From an uncultured Collinsella sp. (lineage in GTDB: Bacteria; Actinomycetota; Coriobacteriia; Coriobacteriales; Coriobacteriaceae): a stretch of DNA of 64,000 bases. Made by a program: the position numbers and the translations under genes. The stretch is taken from positions 1 to 64,000 of the forward strand of contig CASDZW010000004.1 of assembly GCA_949285915.1 (NCBI GenBank), written 5' to 3'. Below the pieces are notes generated by a model. It was given only the letters and a program-made list of their open reading frames with translations. It was not told the origin of the DNA and ran no database searches. Shown here in pieces: positions 49,468 through 58,184 of the stretch; position 1 is the first letter of the stretch, and every line of letters begins with the position of its first letter.

Positions 49468-50349
49468 CTACAGGTATTCGATCTGGGCGCCTTCGGTGTC
49501 GCAGGTGAGGATGTGCGTCTCACACGACGGGAACTGCTCGCGTAGGCGCACCTGCAAAAACTTTGCCACGATGGTGTCGTCCGTGACGGCCATAAGCGTC
49601 GAGCCGGAGCCCGATATCCAGAGCGTTTTGGCGCCGCCGGCAAGACAGGCTTCGCGGATGGCTTCGTAGTCGGGGATGAGCTCGCGGCGGTAGGGCTCTT
49701 GCAGGCGGTCGTCGTTGGCGGAGGCGATAAGAGCGGTGTCACCGGTTTCGAGCCCGCGGGTGAGGCCGGCGATGCGCCCCATCTGCCACACGGCCGTGCT
49801 GAGTGGCACCTCGGTCGGTACCACTTTGCGCGCATCTGCGGTGTGGACCTCGTAGGGCGGGATGATGGTGATGAAGCGCAGGCGCGGGGAGACGTCGTAG
49901 CGAAGGCACCGCGGCAGCTCGCTCTCCGGCGTGAACGAGCATACGGCCGCGCCCAAGATCGCGGGCGCGACGTTGTCGGGGTGGCCCTCAAGCGAGGTGG
50001 CAAGCGCCACGAGCTCTTCGCGGGTAACGGTGTGGTTAGTGAGCGCGGCTGCCCCCATGATGCCCGCGACTACGAGGGTCGAGCTGGAGCCCAGACCGCG
50101 CGCGACGGGTACCTCGGTTTCGATATGGATCGACACGGGGAAGGACTCCTCGCCCCACGTCTCAAGAGCATAGAGGAAGGCCTGGTAGACCATGTTGTCG
50201 GCGTTGCGGAACTCCTCGGGGCAGCCCGTGATGGTGAGTTCGCTGGCGCGGTCCATTGTGACATGGGCATAGAGCGACACCGCCATGCCGAGCGTGTCGT
50301 ACCCGATGCCGAGGTTAGCGCTCGTGGCCGGAACGGTGATCTTGATCAT
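49468..50349 (-). CDS. thrB: Homoserine kinase
   Basis: A 293-aa GHMP kinase (homoserine to O-phosphohomoserine, threonine synthesis). The ATP loop PVARGLGSSST is near residues 82-92, MIKITVPATSANLGIGYDTLGMAV is the typical N-terminus (ANLGxGxD), and TLWISGSGSTLMAV is the C-terminal GHMP motif. The start follows AGGAGGAGACC. It is minus strand, not adjacent to thrC, which is 830 bp away past decayed genes. Structured element C lies just upstream of its start and could affect its transcription. Confidence 0.95.
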   Translation of the reverse strand: MIKITVPATSANLGIGYDTLGMAVSLYAHVTMDRASELTITGCPEEFRNADNMVYQAFLYALETWGEESFPVSIHIETEVPVARGLGSSSTLVVAGIMGAAALTNHTVTREELVALATSLEGHPDNVAPAILGAAVCSFTPESELPRCLRYDVSPRLRFITIIPPYEVHTADARKVVPTEVPLSTAVWQMGRIAGLTRGLETGDTALIASANDDRLQEPYRRELIPDYEAIREACLAGGAKTLWISGSGSTLMAVTDDTIVAKFLQVRLREQFPSCETHILTCDTEGAQIEYL

Positions 50350-50363
50350 GGTCTCCTCCTAGG

Positions 50364-50450
50364 CGATGGGCCTATTCCCTTCGCTGCTCGAACAGTCCTC
50401 GCTTCGCTTCGCTCGCTGCGGAGCTCGCTACGAAGGGAATAAGCCCATCG
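50364..50450. repeat. Structured intergenic element C (variable arms, conserved core)
   Basis: Arms CGATGGGCCTATTCCCTTCG (50364-50383) and 50431-50450 are complementary at 19 of 20 positions. The core CGCTGCTCGAACAGTCCTCG (50383-50402) is shared with the elements at 19341-19446 and 51067-51167. No terminator follows in this copy; instead a GC-rich stretch around GCTCGCTGCGGAGCTCGC. It sits just upstream of the thrB start on the minus strand. Confidence 0.75.
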
Positions 50451-50471
50451 TCTCTGGCGAGTTTACCGTGT

Positions 50472-50741
50472 ATGAGCGGTGCTACCGAGCGTCTTTATCC
50501 TAACAGGGGCGGGTTCTGTGTGCTTCTGCGTTCGAATCGGAAACAGTCAATCGTTGCCAGAGCCTACAGCTACCCACCCAAATCTGCGGCATTGGTGCTC
50601 ATGCTTTCGCGTGGTGCTCTGCCAAATCGTCAGCTTAAGTTTGTTTTGGCGTGGGCTGAGCTCCATAATGATGAGCTCATGCAAAACTGGGAGCTTGCCG
50701 CAGCGGGAAAGCCATTGAACCCCATCGACCCGTTGATGTGA
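50472..50741 (+). pseudogene. DUF4160 remnant
   Basis: The C-terminal half reads GALPNRQLKFVLAWAELHND and then ELMQNWELAAAGKPLNPIDPL, the characteristic end of DUF4160 proteins (about 75-90 aa). The first 45 residues do not resemble the family; the usual HxH segment and surrounding strands are absent in all three frames. It is followed by a DUF2442 gene, the usual partner. Probably the remains of a functional copy altered by deletion or frameshift. Confidence 0.6.
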
Positions 50742-50750
50742 GGAGCCGCT

Positions 50751-51050
50751 ATGGAGTATTTGCCACGTGTTGTCTAGACGGTCGCGGGCGACGATTACAC
50801 GGTCTACGCCTATTATTCCGACGGGTCCGTACGGCTTGCGGATATAAAGCCGCTTATCGAGCGAGGTGGAGTTTTCTCACAATTGGCGGATCCGGATTTT
50901 TTCGCAAATAGGCTCACGGTCATGAACGGTGCTGTTGCATGGGGTGTCACAGGCAACCGGGATGAGACCGCATGCATTGATCTTGATCCGTGGAACATGT
51001 ATGAGACGAGCGAGTGCGTAGCTGATCCGCTTGCTGAAGAAGCCGCATAA
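50751..51050 (+). pseudogene. DUF2442 gene with an early nonsense codon
   Basis: ATG at 50751 behind GAGGAG, then MEYLPRVV and an in-frame TAG at 50775-50777. The reading frame continues open for 90 more codons to TAA at 51050, with a recognisable DUF2442 body (YTVYAYYSDGSVRLADIKPL, then AVAWGV and LDPWNMYETS). No alternative start lies near the stop, so the copy is inactive unless the stop is suppressed. It pairs with the DUF4160 remnant just upstream, a common gene couple of unknown role. Confidence 0.75.
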
Positions 51051-51066
51051 CCTAAGTTTCTGTATT

Positions 51067-51167
51067 GGCGGCAACCGCACCGCCCGTCGCGAGTTCCGCA
51101 GAAAAAAGAGCCCTTAGGGGCTCTTTTTTCGAGGACTGTTTGAGCAGCGGACGGTGCGGTCGCCGCC
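51067..51167. repeat. Structured intergenic element B with terminator (thrC 3' end)
   Basis: Arms 51067-51086 and 51148-51167 are complementary at 18 of 20 positions. Inside lie a perfect AAAAAAGAGCCC/GGGCTCTTTTTT terminator (51102-51129) and the core CGCTGCTCAAACAGTCCTCG on the minus strand (51130-51149). It follows the thrC stop by 12 bp on the coding strand, so it works as the thrC terminator and, in the other direction, ends the decayed DUF genes. Confidence 0.8.
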
Positions 51168-51179
51168 CGTTCGGAGGAC

Positions 51180-52691
51180 TTACAGCTTGAGCGCCGCTTC
51201 CTCCACGTAAGCGCCCATGCCGGGGACGTCGACCACGTCGGAGAAGCGTTCTTCTGCGGTCTCGAGTGCCGCCAGCTGCGCGGGCGCACAGGTGTCGGTG
51301 ACCTCCTCAAGCTTGCGCATGCAGGCAAAGTCATCTGCGGGCACGTCCTCGCCCAGTGCCTCAAGCACGGCGCGCGGGAACTTATAGGGGCTTGCGGTGG
51401 AGAGCAGCACGCGCGCGGCGCTGCCCGCGGCGGCAGGGAGCTTTTCCTGCACGCGGTAGCCGCAAGCGGTGTGCGGATCGATCAAGTAGCTGTTGTCGCG
51501 CCAGCTCGCGGCAATGGCACCGGCGACCTCGTCCTCGTCCGCCCAGCCGCAGGCAAACGTCTCCTGAATCTTGGCAAGAAGCTCGGCAGGCACCTCAAAG
51601 CGCCCGGTTTCGGCGAGGTCTGCCATAAGGCGGGCGATGAGCTCACAGTCGCCGCCAGAGAGGTAGTAGAGCATGCGCTCCAAGTTGGACGAGATGAGGA
51701 TGTCCATGCTGGGCGAGGTGGTGGTGAAAAACGGGCGATTGCGGTCGTAGACGCCCGTGGTGAGGAAGTCAAAGAGCACATTGTTCTTATCGGATGCCAC
51801 TACGAGCTTGGTGACGGGGAGGCCCAGGAGTTTGGCGTAGTAGCCGGCGAGTACATCGCCAAAGTTGCCCGTAGGCACGCAGAACTCGACCGCATCGCCT
51901 GCCGCGATGGCACCCGCGCGCAGGAGCTGGGCATAGGCGGCAAAGTAGTAGACGACCTGCGGGACTAGGCGGCCGACGTTGATGGAGTTCGCACTGCTAA
52001 GCACGATGCCCGCCTCGGCCAGGCGCGCAGCGAGCGCGCGGTCGGCAAAGATGCGCTTCACGGCGCTCTGCGCGTCGTCAAAGTTGCCGCGCACGGCCGC
52101 AACGGCGACGTTGTTTCCTGCCTGCGTGGTCATCTGCAGCTCCTGCACGCGGCTGACCTTGCCTTCGGGGTAGAAGACGGTGATGCCGCAGCCAGGGGCG
52201 TCGGCAAAACCGGCGAGCGCCGCTTTGCCCGTGTCGCCCGAGGTGGCGGTCACGATCATGATCTTCTCGCCCGCACCGGTAGTTGCCTGGGCGCGCGCCA
52301 TCAAGCGCGGCAGCATCTGCAGGGCGACGTCTTTGAACGCGCTCGTGGGGCCGTGGTAGAGCTCGAGCACATATGCGCGCGGATCCGCTGCCTCGCCCGG
52401 CGCCTTTGCGAGCGGGACGACGGGCGTCACCTCGGGACTCGCAAACGTGCCGGTATAGGCCTCGTCCACGCAGGCAGCAATTTCGTCTGCCGTGTAATCA
52501 GGTAGTAACAAACCGAGCACGGTGCGTGCAATAGCGGCGTAATCGAGCTCTGCCAGCCCATCTACGTCGACTTTCGCCGAGCCGAGGTCGTCAGAAACAT
52601 AGAGTCCCCCGTCGGGCGCGAGGCCCTGGCGGATGGCTTCCTTGGCCGAGCACTCCTCGGCGCGCGAACGTGTGCTATGGTACAAACTCAT
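51180..52691 (-). CDS. thrC: Threonine synthase
   Basis: A 503-aa PLP enzyme (O-phosphohomoserine to threonine). MSLYHSTRSRAEECSAKEAIRQGLAPDGGLYV is the yeast/E. coli-type start. The PLP lysine motif HGPTSAFKDVALQ is near residue 105, TATSGDTGKAAL follows, and SSANSINVGRLVPQ and CVPTGNFGDVLAGYYAK are present. The start has GGAGC upstream. It is divergent from lysC with a 103-bp gap, in which I see no clear riboswitch. Its 3' end is element B. Confidence 0.95.
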   Translation of the reverse strand: MSLYHSTRSRAEECSAKEAIRQGLAPDGGLYVSDDLGSAKVDVDGLAELDYAAIARTVLGLLLPDYTADEIAACVDEAYTGTFASPEVTPVVPLAKAPGEAADPRAYVLELYHGPTSAFKDVALQMLPRLMARAQATTGAGEKIMIVTATSGDTGKAALAGFADAPGCGITVFYPEGKVSRVQELQMTTQAGNNVAVAAVRGNFDDAQSAVKRIFADRALAARLAEAGIVLSSANSINVGRLVPQVVYYFAAYAQLLRAGAIAAGDAVEFCVPTGNFGDVLAGYYAKLLGLPVTKLVVASDKNNVLFDFLTTGVYDRNRPFFTTTSPSMDILISSNLERMLYYLSGGDCELIARLMADLAETGRFEVPAELLAKIQETFACGWADEDEVAGAIAASWRDNSYLIDPHTACGYRVQEKLPAAAGSAARVLLSTASPYKFPRAVLEALGEDVPADDFACMRKLEEVTDTCAPAQLAALETAEERFSDVVDVPGMGAYVEEAALKL

Positions 52692-52794
52692 ATCGGTAGC
52701 TCCTAAAATGCCTCGAGCTCGCGGAAACGTATGGCCCATGGTATCAGAGCCGCCGCGCTGCACGTGCCCTACCCGGAAAGGTAACCCGTTCGTC

Positions 52795-54192
52795 ATGATT
52801 AAGATCGCGAAATTCGGCGGCTCCTCGGTTGCGGACGCCGAGCACTTCAAGAAGATCCGCGCCATCGTGGAGGCCGACCCCGCCCGTCGCTTTGTTGTGG
52901 TGTCCGCCTGTGGCAGGCGCCACTCGGGCGATGCCAAGGTGACCGATCTTCTTTACCTGGTCGCAGCGCACGTGCGCTATCACGTCTCGTGCGACGACCT
53001 GCTTGCCGACATCGGCCAGCGCTACTTTGATATTGCCGACGAGCTCGGGCTTGCCTATCCCATCCGCGATGAGTTTGCCGCCTTTGCTGACAAGGCGCGC
53101 TCGGGTGCGTACTCGACTGAGGAGCTCGTTTCTCGCGGCGAGTACTTCACGGCGCAGCTTATGGCCGAGTACTTGGGCCTGCCCTTCCTCGACGCCGCCG
53201 ACGTCGTTGCCTTCCATCACGACGGCACGCTGTCCATGACGCGCACCGAGGCGCTCGTGCAGGAGCGCGGCATTCCCGGCGGCTTTGTAATGCCCGGCTT
53301 CTACGGTGCTACGCGCGAGGGGCAGATCAAGCTGCTCGACCGCGGCGGCGGCGACATCTCGGGCTCCATTCTTGCCAAGTGCCTCGGCGCCGACCTCTAC
53401 GAGAACTGGACCGACGTCTCGGGCTTTCTCTCGGCAGACCCGCGCGTGGTCGCCAATCCGCAGCCCATCAGCCGCGTCACCTACTCCGAGCTGCGCGAGC
53501 TCTCCTATATGGGCGCGAGCGTGCTGCACGAGGAGGCGGTCTTCCCGGTGATGGAGGCGGGTATCCCCATCGCGGTTAAGAACACCAATCGTCCCGAGGA
53601 TCCCGGCACCGTCATCTCCGACCGCGAGAACTACGTGGCGAGCGAGCCCATCATCACCGGCGTCACGGGCAAGAAAAACTTTGTTGCCGTGCACGTGCTC
53701 AAGGACCACATGTCCAACGAGGTGGGCATCATCCGCCGCACCCTCTCGATCTTTGAGCGCTATCACGTGTCGGTCGAGCACATTCCGTCGGGCATCGACA
53801 GCTTTGCCGTGGTGGTGCAGGGCGACGATGTGAAGGACTGCATCTGGTCGATTGTGGCCGACATCAAGACCGAGGTCGCGCCGGACGGCATCAAGGTAGT
53901 CGACGATCTCTCGCTCATCTCCACCGTCGGCCGCAACATGATCGGGCGCCCTGGCGTCTCCGGTCAGCTCTTTGCGGCGCTCGGCAACGAGGGCATCTCC
54001 ATCCGCATGATCGCCCAGGGGTCCGATGAGATCAACATCATCGTCGGTGTGCACCGGGATGACTTTGAGCATGCTATTCGCGCCATCTACCGGGCGTTTT
54101 CTGACGGTGACCATCTCCTCGAGCTCAAGGACCTCAAAAAGGCCGAGGAGGACGCGCGCCCGCGCGTCGCGGATGCGGACGAGAAGGAGTAG
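52795..54192 (+). CDS. lysC: Aspartate kinase
   Basis: A 465-aa aspartokinase, first step of the Lys/Thr/Met pathway. IKIAKFGGSSVADAEHFKKI is the KFGGSS motif at the N-terminus, with RGGGDISGSILA as the second substrate motif. Two ACT-type regulatory regions follow at about residues 300-390 and 380-450 (VGRNMIGRPGVSGQLFAAL). It is of the longer, monofunctional class without a homoserine dehydrogenase domain. The ribosome binding site (GAAAGG) is somewhat far. asd follows by 63 bp. Confidence 0.94.
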   Translation: MIKIAKFGGSSVADAEHFKKIRAIVEADPARRFVVVSACGRRHSGDAKVTDLLYLVAAHVRYHVSCDDLLADIGQRYFDIADELGLAYPIRDEFAAFADKARSGAYSTEELVSRGEYFTAQLMAEYLGLPFLDAADVVAFHHDGTLSMTRTEALVQERGIPGGFVMPGFYGATREGQIKLLDRGGGDISGSILAKCLGADLYENWTDVSGFLSADPRVVANPQPISRVTYSELRELSYMGASVLHEEAVFPVMEAGIPIAVKNTNRPEDPGTVISDRENYVASEPIITGVTGKKNFVAVHVLKDHMSNEVGIIRRTLSIFERYHVSVEHIPSGIDSFAVVVQGDDVKDCIWSIVADIKTEVAPDGIKVVDDLSLISTVGRNMIGRPGVSGQLFAALGNEGISIRMIAQGSDEINIIVGVHRDDFEHAIRAIYRAFSDGDHLLELKDLKKAEEDARPRVADADEKE

Positions 54193-54255
54193 CAACGCCA
54201 CGTGAGGAGCCGGGGGCTCACGCGAGCCGCGTTGCCTGAACAGGGGAGAACGGAC

Positions 54256-55281
54256 ATGAAGGACTACACGGTTGCGATACTCGGCGCTACGGGTGCGGTG
54301 GGCACGCAGATGCTCCAGTGCCTCGAAGAGCAGGATTTTCCGGTAGGTAAGCTGCGCCTTCTGGCGAGCGCGCGCTCGGCGGGCAAGACCCTCTCCTTCC
54401 GCGGGGAGGACATTGTTATCGAAGAGGCGACGCCCGAGTCGTTTGCGGGTTGCGATATCGTTCTCGGCGCGGCGGATGACGCCATCGCCAAGAAGCTTTT
54501 GCCTGCGGCTGTCGAGGCGGGCGCCACGGTGGTGGACAACTCCCACGCCTTCCGCATGGACCCCGAGGTCCCGCTCGTAATCCCCGAAATCAACGCCGAG
54601 GACGTCTCTTGGCATCACGGCATTATTTCCAACCCCAACTGTGCAACCATCATCGCGCTGGTGCCCACGTGGCCCATCCACCAGCTCGCCGGCGTGAAGC
54701 GTATGATTGTCTCGACCTATCAGGCCGCTTCTGGTGCCGGCGCACCGGGCATGGCGGAGCTTGAGGCGCAGATTTGCGCCCTGGGCCGCGGCGAGGAGAT
54801 TCCCGAGCCGCGTGCGTTTGCGGCCCAGCTGGTAAGCAACCTGATTCCGCAGATTGGTGGCTTTAACGAGGAGGGCTACACCTCTGAGGAGATGAAGCTC
54901 CAAAACGAGGGCCGCAAAATCATGCACCTCCCCGAGCTCGCTGTCTGCTGCACGTGCGTGCGCGTACCGGTGCTCCGTTCGCACTCCGAGAGCGTCACGC
55001 TTGAGCTCGAGCGCCCCGTCACGCTCGAGGCAGTGCGCGAGGCGCTTGCCGCTGCGCCCGGCGTGAAGCTTGTCGACGACCGCGCGGCCGAGAGCGCGCA
55101 CGACCGCTTCCCCATGCCGATTGACACCTCTGACCAGGACCTTATCTGGGTCGGCCGTGTGCGCCGCGACATCTCCAACCCCGATGTGGCGCGCGGCATC
55201 ACCTTCTGGTGCTGCGGCGACCAGATCCGCAAGGGCGCGGCGACCAACGCCGTTCAGATCGCGAAGCTGCTCTGCGCGTAA
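54256..55281 (+). CDS. asd: Aspartate-semialdehyde dehydrogenase
   Basis: A 341-aa enzyme (aspartyl phosphate to aspartate semialdehyde). AILGATGAVGTQMLQCLEE is the NADP loop, SNPNCATI holds the catalytic Cys, and YQAASGAGAPGM and RVPVLRSHSESV are conserved, the latter with the acyl-binding His. It is downstream of lysC in the same operon. A hairpin terminator follows 32 bp after the stop. Confidence 0.96.
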   Translation: MKDYTVAILGATGAVGTQMLQCLEEQDFPVGKLRLLASARSAGKTLSFRGEDIVIEEATPESFAGCDIVLGAADDAIAKKLLPAAVEAGATVVDNSHAFRMDPEVPLVIPEINAEDVSWHHGIISNPNCATIIALVPTWPIHQLAGVKRMIVSTYQAASGAGAPGMAELEAQICALGRGEEIPEPRAFAAQLVSNLIPQIGGFNEEGYTSEEMKLQNEGRKIMHLPELAVCCTCVRVPVLRSHSESVTLELERPVTLEAVREALAAAPGVKLVDDRAAESAHDRFPMPIDTSDQDLIWVGRVRRDISNPDVARGITFWCCGDQIRKGAATNAVQIAKLLCA

Positions 55282-55313
55282 CCGTCGCAGCGGCTTTTGC
55301 TCATAGTCAGTGT

Positions 55314-55351
55314 AGAGCGGGGCGCCGATGTTCATCATCGGCGCCCGCTCT
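55314..55351 (+). terminator. Hairpin terminator after asd
   Basis: Arms 55314-55330 and 55336-55351 form a 16-bp GC-rich stem (AGAGCGG and CCGCTCT at the ends) with one bulge and a 5-nt loop. GTGTCGTTT follows. Likely ends the lysC-asd transcript. Confidence 0.75.
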
Positions 55352-55491
55352 GTGTCGTTTCGTTCGAGCAACCGATGTCCGCTTCTTTGAGCCGCATGTG
55401 TATTCCATCGTGTGAGCAAAAGCGTTCGTGCGCGGCCTTTGCTCCTCGTGCACTGCGCCCGTCCGTCACCCGTCCGTGCGCTGCCCCCGTA

Positions 55492-55630
55492 ATTCGAAGC
55501 GATAGTGGGCATCAAATAAACGGACTGTCGAATAGGGCTATGTTTTTGCGCCAATACGCTCGTCGTTTTGTCGGGATATGCGAGCGCTACTTGGCGTGCT
55601 TTGAATTTGATGCCCACTATCGAGTCGAAT
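55492..55630. repeat. 139-bp foldback element with 26-bp inverted ends
   Basis: Ends 55492-55517 and 55605-55630 are complementary at 24 of 26 positions (ATTCGA, then CGATAGTGGGCATCAAAT on each arm). Inside, CGCCAA/TTGGCG (55549/55591) and CGCTCG/CGAGCG (55557/55581) extend the pairing, so the whole can fold as one long hairpin. It has no ORF. Typical of a MITE or a foldback non-coding RNA. It lies in the 500-bp gap between asd and the aldo/keto reductase; the rest of that gap shows nothing recognisable. Confidence 0.7.
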
Positions 55631-55783
55631 GGAAGAAGACGTGATGCGCGCCGCCGCCAGTGCGCGCGGCTGCGGCCTATACAGCGCCGCTCGCGGCATT
55701 GTCTTGCGCGCCCGGCTCGGTGCAGAAGGTATTCGCTACCATGAAAGAAGCAATGCCAACCCAGCTCATAGAAAGAGATTGCC

Positions 55784-56704
55784 ATGAAGAAGCAGCAGAT
55801 CGGCATGACAGATATCGAGGCGTCGCGCGTGGCTCTCGGTGTTATGCGCCTGGCGGGTCGCTCGCCCAAAGAGGCAGCGGAGACGGTCTCTGCCGCGCTC
55901 GAGGTGGGCATCGACTTCTTTGACTCTGCGGATATCTACGGTGCGGGCGAGAGTTCGCGTGCGCTCGGGCAGGCACTGCGCGACCTTAACGTTCCGCGTG
56001 AGAGCGTCATCCTCCAGACAAAGGCGGGCATCGTGCCGGGCGAGCGCTACGATTTCTCGCGCGAGCACCTTGAGTGTGCGCTCGATGCGGAGCTAGAGCG
56101 CTTGCAGACGGACTACGTGGACTTCTTTCTGCTCCATCGTCCCGACCCCTTGGTTGATATCGACGAGCTGGCCGATACACTCGGCGCCATGGTCGAGGCG
56201 GGCAAAGTGCGCCAGCTGGGTGTGAGCAACATGAATCCGTGGCAGATTGACCTCATCCAGAGTGCGCTCGATGTGCCGCTTGAGGTGAACCAGCTGCAGT
56301 TTGGGCTCGGCCACACGCAGGCCATCGCCAGCGGGTTGCACGTCAACATGGACGATGCGCCGGCGGCAGAACGTGGCGGCGGCCTCATTGAGTGCGCGCG
56401 CCTCTACGGCATGACCATTCAGGCATGGAGTCCCTTCCAGTTTGGTACCTTTGCGGGCTGCTTTATCGGTCACCCGGACTTCCCAGAGCTCAACGCCGCG
56501 CTTGACGAAGTGGCTGAGGCACATGGCACCACGCCCACGGCGGTGGCGACTGCGTGGATCTTGCGGCATCCGGCGAACATCCAGGTCATCTGCGGCTCCA
56601 TGTCGCCGGACCATATTCGCGAGGCCGCCGCGGGCGCCGACGTGGAGCTTGCCCGCGCGGAGTGGTGGCACCTCTATCATGCGGCGGGCAACGACCTGCC
56701 GTAA
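55784..56704 (+). CDS. Aldo/keto reductase, YdhF-like
   Basis: A 306-aa NADPH-dependent reductase of the AKR superfamily. FFDSADIYG carries the catalytic Asp and Tyr, LQTKAGIV the Lys and FFLLHRPDPLVD the His, so the tetrad is complete. It closely follows the YdhF pattern (LGVMRLAGRSPKEAAETV, then HTQAIASGLHVN). No signal peptide. The substrate is unknown. It lies 79 bp upstream of the TIR-methyltransferase gene in the same direction. Confidence 0.92.
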   Translation: MKKQQIGMTDIEASRVALGVMRLAGRSPKEAAETVSAALEVGIDFFDSADIYGAGESSRALGQALRDLNVPRESVILQTKAGIVPGERYDFSREHLECALDAELERLQTDYVDFFLLHRPDPLVDIDELADTLGAMVEAGKVRQLGVSNMNPWQIDLIQSALDVPLEVNQLQFGLGHTQAIASGLHVNMDDAPAAERGGGLIECARLYGMTIQAWSPFQFGTFAGCFIGHPDFPELNAALDEVAEAHGTTPTAVATAWILRHPANIQVICGSMSPDHIREAAAGADVELARAEWWHLYHAAGNDLP

Positions 56705-56783
56705 GAGCGCGGGAGCTCGAGCACGGGGCCGTCTGCTGCACGGTTCCGCAACGCCCAAGATTGCAAGCAGGCTGGGGGAAGCC

Positions 56784-58178
56784 ATGGAGCAGTTCGATAT
56801 CTTCATCTCGTTCAAGAACACGGGAGAGAACGGTCTTCAGACAGAAGACGCGGCGCTTGCGGAGCAGGTGTATAAGGAGTTTTGCGCGCGCGGGATTAGC
56901 ACGTTTTACAGCAACATCACGCTGCTGCGGCTCGGCGAGAGCGTCTACAAGCGCTCGATTGACAAAGCGCTCGACACCGCAAAGATCCTCATCGTCATAG
57001 GGACCGACCTCGCCTACATCACATCGCGCTGGATTCGCTACGAGTGGGAGAGCTTCCATACCGATGTTCTGGACGGGGTAAAGGACGGTGAGATTATCAC
57101 CTTTACCAAAAACATCAATCCGCGTTCGCTGCCGCGGGCGCTCAGGAGCTACCAGAACTGCAACGCCGGCGACATGGGCATAAGCGCGTTTTGCGATTTT
57201 GCCGAGAACGCGCTCAAACGGTTCCAGAGACAGCCGACCGAGGGGCTCGACGAGGGCATCCCGCCGATGCCGGAGGTCCACTCTTTTGCGGCGATTCCCT
57301 CGGTAGACCGGCGTCATAAGTCGGTGTACTCCTCTACCTACGCCGATGAGGTGCGCAGGCTCAAAATCCAGGCGGCAAACTCCGCCTCGTCCGACAAAAT
57401 AGCTCTCGATTATCTTCGTGACGAAGGCGCGCTGCACGATCATATGGTTGTTCTCGACGCGGGCTGTGCGTACGGCTACGTTGCGCGCGACCGCTTTGCC
57501 GCGCTCGATTGCGTGGACAAAATCCTCTGTATCGACAACAACGCCGAGGTTATTGACCGTGCGCGCGAGATGCATGCAGACGAGCCCAAGATGTTCTTTG
57601 AGGTTATCGATCTGGAGGCGAAGGATTTTGCCAAGCGCTTTAGGGCGCTTCTGGATGCGCGGGGCATCGATAAGGTCGACATCATCTTCTCGGCGCTCAC
57701 GCTGCACCATCTGAAAGACCCCAATAAGGTTCTGCGCAACCTGAGGCGCTTTCTTTCCCCGAAGGGGCGCATTATCCTGCGCGGATCAGACGACGGCAGC
57801 AAACTCTGCTACCCCAAGAAGGAGCTGATGGACCAGATCATCCAGAAGAGCCTGACGGCCGAGGGCGTGTCCGATCGCCTGAATGGGCGCAAGCTCTTTA
57901 CGCAGCTGGCCGACTCGGGGTATCACCAGATTCGCATCTTTAGCAACATGAAAGACCTGAGCAGCATCGACTTCGATGATCGTGAGGCGCTGTTCCGCGA
58001 GAGCTTTGCCTATCGCAGCGACTACTTCGCCAAGGCCTACGAGCGCGACCCCTCAGACATGCAGCGGCGCAACGACTGCGAGTGGATGAAGGCCGCCCTC
58101 GAGCTTTTTGAGGAGCAGTTCTACGAGCGGAACTTCTGGTACTGCGAATACGACTACATAGCCGTGGCCGAGCGGTAA
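56784..58178 (+). CDS. TIR domain - SAM methyltransferase fusion protein
   Basis: A 464-aa protein with a TIR domain at residues 1 to about 145. FDIFISFKNT is the TIR beta-A strand, SNITLLRLGE the BB-loop region, and SRWIRYEWESF near 81-91 the motif that carries the catalytic Glu (Glu87) in NAD-cleaving TIRs. A hinge of about 60 residues follows. A class I methyltransferase covers about 215-460: LDAGCAYGYVA at 224-234 (motif I), CIDNNAEVID (Asp251) and FSALTLHHLKDP. The ATG at 56784 follows GGGGGAA; longer readings cover the reductase gene. TIR enzymes often serve phage defence or self/non-self sensing; with a methyltransferase attached the role here is open. Confidence 0.88.
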   Translation: MEQFDIFISFKNTGENGLQTEDAALAEQVYKEFCARGISTFYSNITLLRLGESVYKRSIDKALDTAKILIVIGTDLAYITSRWIRYEWESFHTDVLDGVKDGEIITFTKNINPRSLPRALRSYQNCNAGDMGISAFCDFAENALKRFQRQPTEGLDEGIPPMPEVHSFAAIPSVDRRHKSVYSSTYADEVRRLKIQAANSASSDKIALDYLRDEGALHDHMVVLDAGCAYGYVARDRFAALDCVDKILCIDNNAEVIDRAREMHADEPKMFFEVIDLEAKDFAKRFRALLDARGIDKVDIIFSALTLHHLKDPNKVLRNLRRFLSPKGRIILRGSDDGSKLCYPKKELMDQIIQKSLTAEGVSDRLNGRKLFTQLADSGYHQIRIFSNMKDLSSIDFDDREALFRESFAYRSDYFAKAYERDPSDMQRRNDCEWMKAALELFEEQFYERNFWYCEYDYIAVAER

Positions 58179-58184
58179 GGCGCA

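Noticed and set aside
50751-51050. TAG in DUF2442 as a recoded amino acid
   Set aside because: TAG ends other genes in this window normally (for example the YbaL-like gene at 4618-4620), and no pyrrolysine genes are seen; decay is simpler.
52744-55911. 1055-codon minus-strand frame across lysC and asd
   Set aside because: A shadow of GC-rich genes on the other strand; it has no recognisable domain, and lysC and asd are clear on the plus strand. Similar long antisense frames at 2839-4278, 15150-16418, 17207-18988 and 32699-34621 were rejected for the same reason.
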